The notes: generated by a model from the sequence alone, not told the origin. DNA of 64,000 bases from Burkholderiaceae bacterium (GCA_004322135.1 SCSG01000049.1:62001-126000); one strand, 5' to 3'. Shown: positions 44,727-54,737, counted from the stretch's first letter. Numbers and translations are program-made.

Positions 44727-45484
44727 AGGCCCCTCTCGGAACGTGGACGATAACGCAGCAGGTACCGTTCAGCCAGGGTTACGATGGCCTGAGAGACGAC
44801 AACAAACAAAACCAGCACCAAGGTCCAGGCAATGGCACCGGCCATGTCGAATAGCTGTTGACGCTGCAATAATTCAAAGCCGATCCCCGTGGAGGCGCCC
44901 ACCAGTTCAGCGACCACCACCACGCGTGCGACATTGCCCAGGTTGATCTTCCAGGCCGTCAGGATACCGGGAAGAATGCTTGGCATCACCAATGTGCGGA
45001 ATTTATTCCACCTGCTGGGCCTGAACGACAGGCTCATCTCGACCAAGTCCTTCGACATGGCGCAATACGAGTCATAAATCTGAAACGTAAAGGCCGGCAA
45101 GGTGGTCATGACAATGATGAACCAGATGCGAAACTCGGTCGAACGAAACCAGATCACCGAAAACACGACCCAGGACAACGATGGGATGCCTTGATCGAAG
45201 GCGAGCAGCGGATGCATGTACCGCTGAATCTTTTCCGACATCCCCATGATTATCCCGATGAAGCTGCCGATGACAAAGGCGCCAAGCATCCCGAGCAAGA
45301 TTCGCACCACCGTGGCGAGCGCGTCGGTGACCATGGCGGAATCGGTGAAAATGTCGACCATCTGCTCGAGGATTGACGTGACCGACGGGAACAGGAAGGG
45401 CGGCAAAAACTGTGCCGCCACTTGCCATACCACGATTAGACCAATCGCCGAGATTGACGCTTCTTTTCTAAAACGCAGCTTCAT
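44723..45484 (-). CDS. ABC transporter permease (NitT/TauT type), second system
   Basis: A 253-residue membrane protein with about six helices (ISAIGLIVVWQVAAQFLPPF, LLGMLGAFVIGSFIGIIMGM). The ATPase-contact loop is near VEMSLSFRPSRWNKFRTLVM, which shares the SFRPSRW string with the first-system permease. It lies between the binding protein and ATPase genes. Confidence 0.92.
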   Translation of the reverse strand: MKLRFRKEASISAIGLIVVWQVAAQFLPPFLFPSVTSILEQMVDIFTDSAMVTDALATVVRILLGMLGAFVIGSFIGIIMGMSEKIQRYMHPLLAFDQGIPSLSWVVFSVIWFRSTEFRIWFIIVMTTLPAFTFQIYDSYCAMSKDLVEMSLSFRPSRWNKFRTLVMPSILPGILTAWKINLGNVARVVVVAELVGASTGIGFELLQRQQLFDMAGAIAWTLVLVLFVVVSQAIVTLAERYLLRYRPRSERGL

Positions 45485-45505
45485 CTCATACCCACCGGTT
45501 AGCCA

Positions 45506-46495
45506 TCATTTGGTCTTGATGCCTTTGTAAATCGTTGACTCGCTGACTTCTTTCGTCAAGTAGCCGATTTTGTGGCCTGCGGCATATACCGCCCGGATGC
45601 CCTTTTCCATGTCGCCTGCCGTATCCACATTCAACCCCAGACGAACGTTGTTCTTGATGAGGTCGATGATGACTGCCGGATCCGAGCCCTTGATCGACGC
45701 TGCGATCATCTTTCCGCCCTCTTCCGGGTTGGCACGCAGCCAGTCTGCCGCGTCCTTGAAGGTGGCATACATCTTGTTCACCAATTCGGGGTTTTTCTTG
45801 ATCCAGTCCAGATGAGCGGCCACCCCCAGGTACGGGATATGCTCGGTGCCGGCGAACTTCTTCCAGCTTTGCCCAATCTTGAGATCAAGGGTGCGCATCG
45901 ACGGCTTCTTGTTGAGCAGGATCGAATAGCCCGGCTCCCACAGCTGCACGGCGTCCGCACGATCGGCAAGTGCATAGCCGACAAGGCCGGGCGTGGACGT
46001 GTTCTGCACAGAGATACGGCTGACATCCACACCCTGGTTCATAGCCAGCCACTTGAACATGGCGAAGTTGGTGGTGGACGCGGCGGCAACCAGCTTCTTG
46101 CCCTCCAGGTCCTTCACCGTCTTGATGTCAGGATGATCGGTAACTACCGCACCGAAGTAATCGAACAGATTAAACAGGTACGCCACCTTCACTCCCCGAC
46201 TGGAGGCTACGGCAACCGACAACAACGACGCGCTGCCGCCAACCTGGAATTCACCGGAGTTGAACTCCGAAATGTACGCGTCAGTGCTGCGTTGTACAAA
46301 ATTTATGTTTATGCCGTTTTTCGTATCAAACTTGCGTTGCTTGACAATTGGAACAAGAAAGGCGCCCAGCGATGGGGGCGTGAAAACCACGATGTCGACC
46401 TTCGGCAGGTCTTGCGCACTTGCTGCTGAAGGAATGGCCACTGCACCGACAGAAAGAATTGTTGCGCACAGGACTGTGCGAATTAATTTGATCAT
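45506..46495 (-). CDS. ABC substrate-binding protein (NMT1/TauA-like), second system
   Basis: A 329-residue periplasmic protein with a Sec signal peptide: MIKLIRTVLCATILSVGAVA then cleavage after PSAASAQ. The start follows AGGAGACATT. The mature part has the NMT1-like pattern (VDIVVFTPPSLGAFLVPIVK, AASTTNFAMFKWLAMNQGVD). Unlike the first-system binding protein it uses Sec and not Tat. It probably captures the substrate of the molybdenum hydroxylase encoded just upstream. Confidence 0.9.
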   Translation of the reverse strand: MIKLIRTVLCATILSVGAVAIPSAASAQDLPKVDIVVFTPPSLGAFLVPIVKQRKFDTKNGININFVQRSTDAYISEFNSGEFQVGGSASLLSVAVASSRGVKVAYLFNLFDYFGAVVTDHPDIKTVKDLEGKKLVAAASTTNFAMFKWLAMNQGVDVSRISVQNTSTPGLVGYALADRADAVQLWEPGYSILLNKKPSMRTLDLKIGQSWKKFAGTEHIPYLGVAAHLDWIKKNPELVNKMYATFKDAADWLRANPEEGGKMIAASIKGSDPAVIIDLIKNNVRLGLNVDTAGDMEKGIRAVYAAGHKIGYLTKEVSESTIYKGIKTK

Positions 46496-46618
46496 TAATG
46501 TCTCCTAGCGCTGACGCGCTTTATTTATTAATGCTCTACGACCGCCGTGCCAACGGCGAACCCTCAAGCTGCTTGCATCAGGCCGGCTCCTTTACCTGGA
46601 TGGGCTGGTGCCTGTCAG

Positions 46619-49012
46619 CTATGACTTCGAATCGGAATGAAAGCACTCCCACAAGTCCTTGACGCGCATCGGCAGCTCGTCAAGCGTTTTTCCGTAAGGT
46701 TCCAACGCATCATTAACAGCGCTGGCCAACGCCGCGGGACCACCCATGTAGCCGCCCTCGCCAACGCCCTTCTGACCGAACGACGTCAGTGGGGATGGCG
46801 TACAGTATTCGGCCAGGTCCACGTTGGGCATCTCGTGAATGGACGGCATCAGGTAGTCCATGAACGTCTGGCTCAGAAGCTGCCCATTGTCACCGTATTC
46901 AAAGCGCTCGAGGAAGGCGGCGCCAATACCCTGGGAAATCCCGCCCAGCACCATTCCCCTGACAATGTCGGGATTGATGACGGTGCCGCAATCATGCGAA
47001 ATGGCGTATTTGAGAATGGTCGGCTTGCCCGTGCCCTTGTCGATGGAGACGAGCACCACGTGTGCCTCGAATGAGTAGCACGGATACATCTGGACCTTGC
47101 CATCGTCGGTCGGCATGTGACCGCCCGTCGGTACCTCCAGCACATACGTGGCCTGAAGCGCGGGCTCCATGCAGGCAGGCATGTTCTGATACTGCCTGTG
47201 CGCGATGGTCACGAGTTCCATCCAGTCCATTTTCCGGCCCGGATCGCCGGCCACCGAAACGGCGCCATGGTCGTACACAAGCTCACCCTCTGCCACGCCA
47301 AGGTTATGCGCGGCAATGCGCAACAGGTCCTGCTTGATCTTCTTGGCGGCACCCACTGCCGCACCGCCCATCATGATCGCCATGCGGCTGCCGATGGCAC
47401 TATGGGTCCACAGGCCGTTCAACGAATCGGAATGTACGACGCGTATGGTGTCGGGATCACGGCCAAGCTCTTCACCAACGGCCAATGCCGCAAGCGTCTC
47501 ATGCCCCTGGCCGGAAGAGATGGAATTGATCACCACCGTTACGAGCCCCGAACGGTCGACCTTGATCATGACGGATTCGACGAAGGTCGTGCCCTTGCTG
47601 GCCTTGTTCATCAAGACCTCGAACGTCGAATTGGCGCCTCCGGGTTCAAGGCCGGCAGAGATTCCTATGCCAGCAGCCAATCCCTGCGCGCGCAACGCAT
47701 CACGGCGCTTGAGCAAATTCTGGTAGTCGGCCAAGTCCAGTACCTGGTCCAGTACCGCCAGATAATCGCCGCTGTCGTAAGTCGACCCACTGGGTATCTT
47801 GTACGGAAACTGTTCGCGGCGAATCAAGTTCCGGCGCCGCGCTTCGATGCGATCAATACCCAGATACGCCGCCACGCGTTCAACCGCGGTTTCTATGGCA
47901 ACGTTGGTCGGCGACTGGCCGAAGCCGCGTACCGCCACCTGCCCGGTTTTATTGGTGGTGACCGAGATGGCTTCGTACTCGACACTGCCAATATGATAGG
48001 GCCCCACGATCGCCCCGATCGGCTTGCCCAACTGCAGCGGCGCGCGCCCGGGGTATGCCCCGGCGTCGTCCAGTACACGGTACTTCAACGACGTGATGAG
48101 CCCATCGTTATTGAAGGCCACCTTTACGTCGAAACTGCGATCCGGACCGTGTGCATCGCCACCGGCCATGTTGTCGAGACGATCTTCGATGAAGCGCACC
48201 GGACGGCGAAGCTTCTTTGCAAGGTAGCAGGCCATGACCGTCTGCTTGATGCCACGCTTCACGCCAAAGCTGCCGCCCACATCAAGGTCGTAATGCACGC
48301 GCACATTATTTTGCGGCATCCTCAATGCGGTGGCGACCTGTTCGGCAAACTGCGGCATCTGGACAGACGCCCACACTTCAAGGATGTCGATCGCGGGATT
48401 CCACTGCGCAATCGCGCCAAAGGTTTCGATGGGGATGGTCGAATTGCGATTCCAGCGCGTGCGAAACTGCAGCTGGTGGTCCGCCTTCTGAAAGTCGCCC
48501 TCCACGTCGCCCCAGACAAAGGTGCGGCGGTACATGACGTTCGAGCCGTGGAGCGGATGCACGGGCACCGAATTCTCGGTCACCGCCACTTCCGGATCCA
48601 TCACAAAGGGCAATTCTTCGTATTCGACTTCAACCAGTTCAGCCGCATCTTCAGCCACATGGCGCGACTCGGCCACAACGGCCGCGACCCACTCGCCCGC
48701 ATAGCGGGCGCGATCGACGGCAAGCGAATACCAACGCACGTTCGGAGTATTCAGGTACTGCAGCAACGGGCTGGTTTCCTGCTCCAGTTCCGCACCCGTC
48801 AGTACGTAATGCACGCCCGGCAGAGCCAGCGCCTTTTCCGTGTTGATGCGAACGATGCGGGCGCAAGGGTAAGGGCTTTTTACCGGGGCGACATGCAGCG
48901 TGCCTGGCAGCATGATATCGGCAACGAACTTGCCGGCGCCTTGTACAAACCGCTTGTCCTCCTTGGTCCGACGCTTCTTGCCAAGATAGTTGAAATGGAG
49001 CGGGTCAGACAT
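46619..49012 (-). CDS. molybdenum hydroxylase large (molybdopterin-binding) subunit, xanthine-dehydrogenase/CoxL family
   Basis: A 797-residue subunit carrying the molybdopterin cytosine dinucleotide cofactor. It starts MSDPLHFNYLGKKRRTKEDK and has the family segments YDLDVGGSFGVKRG, VAVRGFGQSPTNVAIE and, near the end, GQKGVGEGGYMGGPAALASA, which holds the catalytic glutamate. The VRGFGQ loop is unlike the cysteine-containing loop of true CO dehydrogenase, so the substrate is more likely a (hetero)aromatic or aldehyde compound hydroxylated with water. It overlaps the FeS subunit gene by 8 bases. Confidence 0.93.
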   Translation of the reverse strand: MSDPLHFNYLGKKRRTKEDKRFVQGAGKFVADIMLPGTLHVAPVKSPYPCARIVRINTEKALALPGVHYVLTGAELEQETSPLLQYLNTPNVRWYSLAVDRARYAGEWVAAVVAESRHVAEDAAELVEVEYEELPFVMDPEVAVTENSVPVHPLHGSNVMYRRTFVWGDVEGDFQKADHQLQFRTRWNRNSTIPIETFGAIAQWNPAIDILEVWASVQMPQFAEQVATALRMPQNNVRVHYDLDVGGSFGVKRGIKQTVMACYLAKKLRRPVRFIEDRLDNMAGGDAHGPDRSFDVKVAFNNDGLITSLKYRVLDDAGAYPGRAPLQLGKPIGAIVGPYHIGSVEYEAISVTTNKTGQVAVRGFGQSPTNVAIETAVERVAAYLGIDRIEARRRNLIRREQFPYKIPSGSTYDSGDYLAVLDQVLDLADYQNLLKRRDALRAQGLAAGIGISAGLEPGGANSTFEVLMNKASKGTTFVESVMIKVDRSGLVTVVINSISSGQGHETLAALAVGEELGRDPDTIRVVHSDSLNGLWTHSAIGSRMAIMMGGAAVGAAKKIKQDLLRIAAHNLGVAEGELVYDHGAVSVAGDPGRKMDWMELVTIAHRQYQNMPACMEPALQATYVLEVPTGGHMPTDDGKVQMYPCYSFEAHVVLVSIDKGTGKPTILKYAISHDCGTVINPDIVRGMVLGGISQGIGAAFLERFEYGDNGQLLSQTFMDYLMPSIHEMPNVDLAEYCTPSPLTSFGQKGVGEGGYMGGPAALASAVNDALEPYGKTLDELPMRVKDLWECFHSDSKS

Positions 49013-49523
49013 TCAATGCCTCCACAGAGGCTACCTTGCCACCCGCGGCCGCGCGCAAGTTTTCGGCTGCAAGCTTGATTGCCTCGATAATCGGTATGAA
49101 ACCGGTACAACGGCAGATATTGGCCGAAAGGGCTTCCTCGATCTGATCGTCAGTGGGTTCCAGGGTTTGGTCCAACAGCGCCTGAGCGGCCATCAGCATT
49201 CCCGAAGTGCAGTAGCCGCATTGCAGCGCGTGAGTTTCACAGAACGCATCCTGCAGGACAGACAATTTCCCGTCGGCTCCTGCCAGACCTTCCACTGTTT
49301 TCACCTCATGACCATCGGCCTGCACGGCAAACATCAGACACGAGCGGATTGGCAGGCCGTCGAACTGGATGGTGCATGCGCCACAGATGCCGTGCTCGCA
49401 CCCAACGTGGGTGCCTGTCAACCCGCACTCGTCACGCAGATAGTCGACCATGGTGAGGCGCGCCGGAACGGTCCTGGTCCGATAGACACCGTTCACCTTG
49501 ACGGTTACGTCGTATTTTTTCAT
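49005..49523 (-). CDS. molybdenum hydroxylase [2Fe-2S] subunit
   Basis: A 172-residue protein with two iron-sulfur clusters: the plant-ferredoxin type (CGLTGTHVGCEHGICGACTI, then C in IRSCL) and the C-terminal helical type (LQCGYCTSGMLMAAQ and NICRCTGF). All eight cysteines are present. It carries electrons from the molybdenum centre to FAD in the partner subunit. It overlaps both flanking subunit genes. Confidence 0.95.
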   Translation of the reverse strand: MKKYDVTVKVNGVYRTRTVPARLTMVDYLRDECGLTGTHVGCEHGICGACTIQFDGLPIRSCLMFAVQADGHEVKTVEGLAGADGKLSVLQDAFCETHALQCGYCTSGMLMAAQALLDQTLEPTDDQIEEALSANICRCTGFIPIIEAIKLAAENLRAAAGGKVASVEALNV

Positions 49524-50407
49524 TTTGATGCTCCTGCCATCGGTCGTGCCATATGTAGTGCGTCCTGGAGGGCACGTTCAATCAACGTACATGCAACGTC
49601 GCGCCGGTAGGCCGCGCTGGCATGAAGATCGCTTTCGGGGTCGATCTCAGTGGCGGCGAGACGGGAAATGTCGTGGAATTTCGAAGGGTCGGGCACCTGG
49701 CCGGCCAGCGCCTTTTCCACACCCTCCACGCGGATCGGCGTATCGTCAACGCCGCCCAGGCCCACGGCAGCGCGTGTGCACCGCCCGCTTTCGTCGATCT
49801 GGATTTGAGCGGCGGCCGCGACCATGGCGAAATCCCCGCGGCGCGCACTGACTTCATGAAAACTGCTGCCAACGTGGCCTTTCCATAAGGGAAATTCCAC
49901 TCGCGCCAAACACTGCTCGGGTCGTAACGCAGTCACCAGCGGCGCAAGGAAAAATTCCGACGCTGGCATGGATTCTTCACCATCCGCGCTTTGCAAAATG
50001 ATCTCGGCATCGAGAAGGAGTGAAACCAGCGGCAATTCGGCTGAAGGATCGGCGTGCACCAGCGAACCGCCAAGCGTGCCACGGTTGCGTGTCTGGGGGT
50101 GACCCACCCAATGCAATGCCTGCAGGACGACGGGGCATACACGGGCGATGTCACCCGAGGCCTCGATGGCACGCTGACGCGTGCCGCCCCGCACAACCAG
50201 CCTGTCGCCCGTTACGCTGATGCCCTTCAATTCGTCGACATCGTTAAGATCGACGAGCAGCGCGGGTTTGGTCAGGCGCATTACCATCATCGGCACCAGA
50301 CTCTGGCCGCCGGCGATCAGCTTGGCCCGGGGGCCATTTTGCTGCAGCAGCTTGCAGATCTCGTCAAGCGAGCCTGCACGGACATAATCAAAACTGAACG
50401 CCTTCAT
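49520..50407 (-). CDS. molybdenum hydroxylase FAD-binding subunit
   Basis: A 295-residue CoxM-type flavoprotein. The start MKAFSFDYVRAGSLDEI follows CAGGAGTAAG; the open frame further upstream is not coding. FAD-binding segments AKLIAGGQSLVPMMVMRLTK (about residues 33-52) and RNRGTLGGSLVHADPSAELP are clear. It is the first gene of the leftward cluster, giving subunit order M-S-L. Confidence 0.93.
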   Translation of the reverse strand: MKAFSFDYVRAGSLDEICKLLQQNGPRAKLIAGGQSLVPMMVMRLTKPALLVDLNDVDELKGISVTGDRLVVRGGTRQRAIEASGDIARVCPVVLQALHWVGHPQTRNRGTLGGSLVHADPSAELPLVSLLLDAEIILQSADGEESMPASEFFLAPLVTALRPEQCLARVEFPLWKGHVGSSFHEVSARRGDFAMVAAAAQIQIDESGRCTRAAVGLGGVDDTPIRVEGVEKALAGQVPDPSKFHDISRLAATEIDPESDLHASAAYRRDVACTLIERALQDALHMARPMAGASK

Positions 50408-50965
50408 CGGCTTACTCCTGTGGGAGGAAAGCGTGTGGGCCAAATCGGATAAAATCCAGTTGCGCAATACAGCTTGAGCTTGCGCATCTTGCGGCCTCCG
50501 CGCCCAGACGTTGTGACGTATCAAGTATGACACCCTCAGCGTTTCCCGCAATTGAGTAATAGTTCCGCAGCGTTAGTAAAACTCACACTCAACGCGTGCG
50601 TTTTCGTCACACCGGCAGGTCCGGAACGGCCACCCGCAATCTGCCGAGCGTCGCCTTAAACCTGGGCCGTCACGGTATGCTTCTCCAGCATAAACAGACT
50701 CAAAGCCCACTACCTGCGCAACACCCGCCACCATGGCACGACGCTCCTTCACCGTGTCGCCCCGCTCATTGGCAAGCCACTTTTTCTCTTACTCCAAAGC
50801 CCACGCCCGATGTACACTAATCACAAACGTCGCGGTCCGAGTTCAAGGAAAGGGGCTTCTTCCTTCCTGCCACCAGCAAGTTTGACAACACTGCTCGATG
50901 ACCCCATGACCGCGCCCGACAGGCTTGCACGATTCGACCCAGGACGACGTCCATGACGAAAGGCT
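50408..50965. other. intergenic control region between the molybdenum-hydroxylase operon and a LysR gene
   Basis: About 560 bases with no credible gene. It contains a perfect TTGCGCAA palindrome near 50460 and a second TTGCGCA nearby, possible regulator sites, but no certain promoter boxes. Its length is generous for a simple divergent promoter. Confidence 0.4.
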
Positions 50966-51898
50966 ATGACCAGAAAACTCCCTCCTCTGAATGCGGTCCG
51001 CGTCTTTGAGGTAGCGGCGCGTCATGGCAGCTTCACGAAAGCTGCCGAAGAATTGCATGTCACTCACGGCGCTGTCAGCAGGCAGGTTGCCCTGCTCGAG
51101 GCATGGTTCGAAAGAGAACTGTTTCACCGTTCGGCCTCCCAAATAACCCTTACCGACGCCGGGCGCAGCTATCTCACCGAGACAACTTCCATACTGGACC
51201 GGCTGGCTGTGGCGTCCATGTATCTGAAGGAACAGGCCGGGCCCACGCACCTGCGGATCGACGCCCCACCGACCTTCACCATGCGCTGGCTAATTTCCCG
51301 CATGGCAAGCTTTCAGCGCAAGCACCCGGATGTAGAGATCCGTCTCACGGCTTCGCTCTCACCCGTGAATTTTCAGGAGCACGCCTACGACATTGCCATT
51401 CGCGGCGCCAACGCGCCGCTGGATGGTTGCAGCTCACTACCTTTCCTGACGGAACTCATTGTCCCGGTAAGCCACGTCGATCTTCTGGAAGGCAAGCCAC
51501 TGATGAACCTGGACGACCTGCAGAAAAACACGCTCATCAACTATGCCACCGAGCCCTATTCGTGGAAAGAATGGATGGAGGCTTCGGGTTGTGCAAACCT
51601 GCGACCGGCCGGTACGCTTAACTTCGAACAGATGTTTTTTGCCCTGCAAGCCGCTTCGGAAGGACTGGGCATCGTCCTGGTGCCGCTGTTTTTGGCTATC
51701 GACGATATTCTGGCCGGCCGTTTATGCACGCCGCTGGGCCTGGCACACGCACACCGGCGCAACTACTACGCCAACTTCTCCACTACCGCACGCGCCTACC
51801 CGCAAATCCGCAGCTTCTTCGAATGGCTGGTACGCGAAGGCCAGGGCACGAAGCAATCCGTTGCGCAGTGGACCAAAAGCATGGGGTGGAAGGCCTAA
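50966..51898 (+). CDS. LysR-type regulator, GcvA-like
   Basis: A 310-residue LysR protein: MTRKLPPLNAVRVFEVAARH, helix-turn-helix GSFTKAAEELHVTHGAVSRQ, then a complete effector domain. The PPLNAVRVFE opening and VTHGAVSRQV are typical of the GcvA/AmpR branch. GAAAGG precedes the ATG. It is oriented away from the molybdenum-hydroxylase operon and is its likely regulator. The next gene is convergent. Confidence 0.9.
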   Translation: MTRKLPPLNAVRVFEVAARHGSFTKAAEELHVTHGAVSRQVALLEAWFERELFHRSASQITLTDAGRSYLTETTSILDRLAVASMYLKEQAGPTHLRIDAPPTFTMRWLISRMASFQRKHPDVEIRLTASLSPVNFQEHAYDIAIRGANAPLDGCSSLPFLTELIVPVSHVDLLEGKPLMNLDDLQKNTLINYATEPYSWKEWMEASGCANLRPAGTLNFEQMFFALQAASEGLGIVLVPLFLAIDDILAGRLCTPLGLAHAHRRNYYANFSTTARAYPQIRSFFEWLVREGQGTKQSVAQWTKSMGWKA

Positions 51899-51900
51899 GG

Positions 51901-53238
51901 CTACACGCCAGCCGCCTGGAGCAACAGGACCACGTTAAGCGACAGGACCGCGACGGCGGCGACGAGCGTCACGACGACAACCGCCCCCCGATTCCGGTAC
52001 ACCCCCATGACATCTTTCCGGCACGTAAACCACAAGAGCGCCGCCATGGGAAAAGGCAAAGCAAGACTCAATACCACCTGGCTGAGGACAAGTGCCTCGG
52101 TGGCGTTCACACCCAGCGCCACAACCACGAAGCTAGGCACCATGGTTATCGCGCGTCTAAGCCATATTGGAATCGTGAACCCAACGAAACCCTGCATGAT
52201 CATCTGCCCGGCCATGGTGCCGACGACCGAACTGGAAACTCCTGAAGCGATCAGCGACAACAGAAAAACCCCGGCGGCACCCACGCCAAGAAGCGGCACC
52301 AGTGTGTAATACGCAGTACCGATCTCGGCAACATCCGAGTGGCCTAAGTGAAATGCACTCGCGGCCATGATGACAATGGCCATGTTGATCGCGCCGGCAA
52401 CCGTCAACGCAATCACTACCTCGATATTCGAGAACCTCAGCAGCTTTGCGCGCTCGGCTTCACTTCTTGGCGGAGACCGATGCTGCGTCAGCCCCGAATG
52501 CAGGAATAGCGCATGGGGCATGACTGTCGCGCCAATGATCCCAACAGCAATCGTCACGGCGCCCGCATCCATCAGCCTGGGTGAAACCATATGGCTCAGG
52601 GCCTGGGGCCAATTGACTGGGGCAATGAACAGCTCGGCCAGATACGAGAGGCCAATAATGCCCACCAGCGCGCCTATCGTAAGCTCCAGCGGGCGATAGC
52701 CCCTACCTTCGAACATCAGCAAGCCGTACGTGACGATGGCCGTAACGACCATGCCCACCAGCAGCGGCATGTGGAACAGCAACGCCAACCCGATCGCTCC
52801 GCCCAGAAATTCGGCCAGATCCGTAGCCATCGCTGCCGCCTCGCTTACCATCCACATCAAAAGCGCAAGCGGTCTGGGCAGACGTTCACGGCACAGCTCG
52901 GCGAGGTTGCGTCCGGTCACTATGCCGACTTTCGCGGACAGGGCCTGAAACAGAATTGCGACCACGTTCGCCAGCAGCACCACCCACAACAGCGTGTAAC
53001 CATAGCGCGCACCAGCCTGGATATTGGTTGCAAAATTGCCGGGATCCACATACGCCACCGACACCACCACCGCCGGTCCCGCAAACGAAAACAACATGGA
53101 AAGGCCTTTGCGGCGCCCTTCCAGGGCTTCATAGACGGTGCGGGTCGTATTCTCGCTCATGGTGGAGCGCGCCGTCACGCCGCCAGCAGCGTCATCCTCT
53201 GCCAACACCCGATCCGGTCTTATGGCCCATCGCTTCAT
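51901..53238 (-). CDS. Nramp-family divalent metal (Mn2+/Fe2+) transporter
   Basis: A 445-residue membrane protein with eleven or so helices. The metal-binding DPGN motif is in VSVAYVDPGNFATNIQAG (helix 1) and the second motif is MPHALFLHSGL (helix 6, where MPH is diagnostic). Such proton-coupled transporters (MntH) import manganese or iron. Start is uncertain: ATG 53238 has GGGGAAAGC upstream, ATG 53160 (MSENTTRTVYEAL) is also possible. It ends 2 bases from the convergent LysR gene. Confidence 0.9.
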   Translation of the reverse strand: MKRWAIRPDRVLAEDDAAGGVTARSTMSENTTRTVYEALEGRRKGLSMLFSFAGPAVVVSVAYVDPGNFATNIQAGARYGYTLLWVVLLANVVAILFQALSAKVGIVTGRNLAELCRERLPRPLALLMWMVSEAAAMATDLAEFLGGAIGLALLFHMPLLVGMVVTAIVTYGLLMFEGRGYRPLELTIGALVGIIGLSYLAELFIAPVNWPQALSHMVSPRLMDAGAVTIAVGIIGATVMPHALFLHSGLTQHRSPPRSEAERAKLLRFSNIEVVIALTVAGAINMAIVIMAASAFHLGHSDVAEIGTAYYTLVPLLGVGAAGVFLLSLIASGVSSSVVGTMAGQMIMQGFVGFTIPIWLRRAITMVPSFVVVALGVNATEALVLSQVVLSLALPFPMAALLWFTCRKDVMGVYRNRGAVVVVTLVAAVAVLSLNVVLLLQAAGV

Positions 53239-53492
53239 CGCCCGCGCTTTCCCCTTCGTTCACCGTGCCAGCTGGTATCGTCAATCGAACCGCACGCACG
53301 CAACAGTACAATTTTATCGCGCGGACCAATTCCACCGCGCCACGCGCCTGCGTAGGCCCTATCCGAACTTGCTCCCTGCCAGCACATGGCATTACACATT
53401 GCAGCACCCTGAAGCGCACGCGGGATCGCTACGATCGAAGTAAACGGCATAGACTCATTTACAATAACCCGCCCCCGAACACAAGGACGTAC

Positions 53493-54737
53493 ATGCCATC
53501 GTCACCGCAGAACGATGCAGCCGCTTCACCCAAAACGCTAAGCACGCCAACGCTTGTGTTAATGGCCGTCGCGTGCGGCCTGACTGTGGGCGGAAACTAT
53601 TTCAATCAGCCACTGCTGCATTCCATCGCAATCGCCCTGAACGTCGGGGACGCGACAGCCGCCGCCTCGGTCACGGTGGCCCAGGTGGCCTATGCCCTGG
53701 GTCTGCTGTTCCTTGTGCCACTGGGCGACAAGGTCGAGCACAAGCGCCTGGTGATCGGACTCATGCTGCTGACTGCCCTGGGGCAATTCATCAGCGGGTT
53801 CGCCGTGAACATTGCCATGCTGTTCATCGGCACAGCCATGGCTGGTCTTTTCTCCGTCGCAGCGGCGGTGCTTGTGCCCATGGCGGCCGCACTATCGGCT
53901 CCCAGCCAAAGCGGGCGCGCCGTGGGACTGGTCATGAGCGGTTTGCTGACAGGCATCCTGCTGGCGCGCAGCGTCTCGGGCCTCCTGTCGGGCCTGGGCG
54001 GCTGGGATACGGCCTATCGCCTATCGGCCGTCACCATGGTGGTTGTCTCCTGGGCCCTGTGGCGCAGCCTGCCCTATTCGCGCAATCCGAAACGGTTGGG
54101 TTACGTGCAGATGCTGGCGTCCATGCTCGTTCTGGTGCGGGAACAGCCGCGCCTGCGCAGCCGCTCTTTGCTGGGCGGACTGTCGTTCGGGTCGATCAGC
54201 GCGCTTTTCTCGACGATGGCCCTGATGCTGGCCGGCCCCGCCCATCGGATGAGCGACGTGGAAATCGGCCTTATCGGGCTGGCTGGCGTCGCCGGCGCCG
54301 TGATGGCCAACGTCGCCGGGAAACTGGCGGACCGAGGCTGGGGCAAGACGATTACAGCAACCTGCACACTGTTGCTCATCATGAGTTGGGCGACACTGTG
54401 GGTGGGCACCATCAGCCTGTGGTGGTTCATTCTGGGCATGACGGTCAGCGACCTGGCCGTACAAGGCATACACATCAATAACCAAACGATCATCTACACA
54501 ATGCTGGCGCACGCGCGATCCCGTGCAAACGCGGTATACATGACGGTCTATTTCATTGGCGGAGCGTCCGGCTCGGCACTGGGCGCGGCGGCCTGGGGCT
54601 ACGACGGCTGGACAGGCGCCTGCGGCGTGGGTCTGATGATGGCGCTGTTGACGGCGCTGGCGCTGTGGTACGACGAGGCTGTGGTCAAGCGCACACCCTT
54701 GCCGCAACGGGTCCTCGAAAGCACCGACCGACCCTAG
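53493..54737 (+). CDS. major facilitator superfamily transporter
   Basis: A 414-residue protein with twelve predicted helices, starting MPSSPQNDAAASPKTLSTP. GGNYFNQPLLHSIA and VAQVAYALGLLFLVPLGDKVEHKR (the G-D-K-x-x-H-K-R loop between helices 2 and 3 is the MFS signature) identify it. It belongs with YgaY/drug-efflux-like MFS proteins; substrate unknown. The frame extends far upstream but nothing before 53493 is hydrophobic or conserved. Confidence 0.88.
   Translation: MPSSPQNDAAASPKTLSTPTLVLMAVACGLTVGGNYFNQPLLHSIAIALNVGDATAAASVTVAQVAYALGLLFLVPLGDKVEHKRLVIGLMLLTALGQFISGFAVNIAMLFIGTAMAGLFSVAAAVLVPMAAALSAPSQSGRAVGLVMSGLLTGILLARSVSGLLSGLGGWDTAYRLSAVTMVVVSWALWRSLPYSRNPKRLGYVQMLASMLVLVREQPRLRSRSLLGGLSFGSISALFSTMALMLAGPAHRMSDVEIGLIGLAGVAGAVMANVAGKLADRGWGKTITATCTLLLIMSWATLWVGTISLWWFILGMTVSDLAVQGIHINNQTIIYTMLAHARSRANAVYMTVYFIGGASGSALGAAAWGYDGWTGACGVGLMMALLTALALWYDEAVVKRTPLPQRVLESTDRP

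Noticed and set aside
47117-49078. 653-residue plus-strand open frame
   Set aside because: It is the antisense shadow of the molybdenum-hydroxylase large subunit; no recognisable protein pattern.
46619-50407. Aerobic carbon monoxide dehydrogenase (CoxLMS)
   Set aside because: The large subunit lacks the cysteine-containing active-site loop of true CO dehydrogenase and has VRGFGQ, and the other cox accessory genes are absent.
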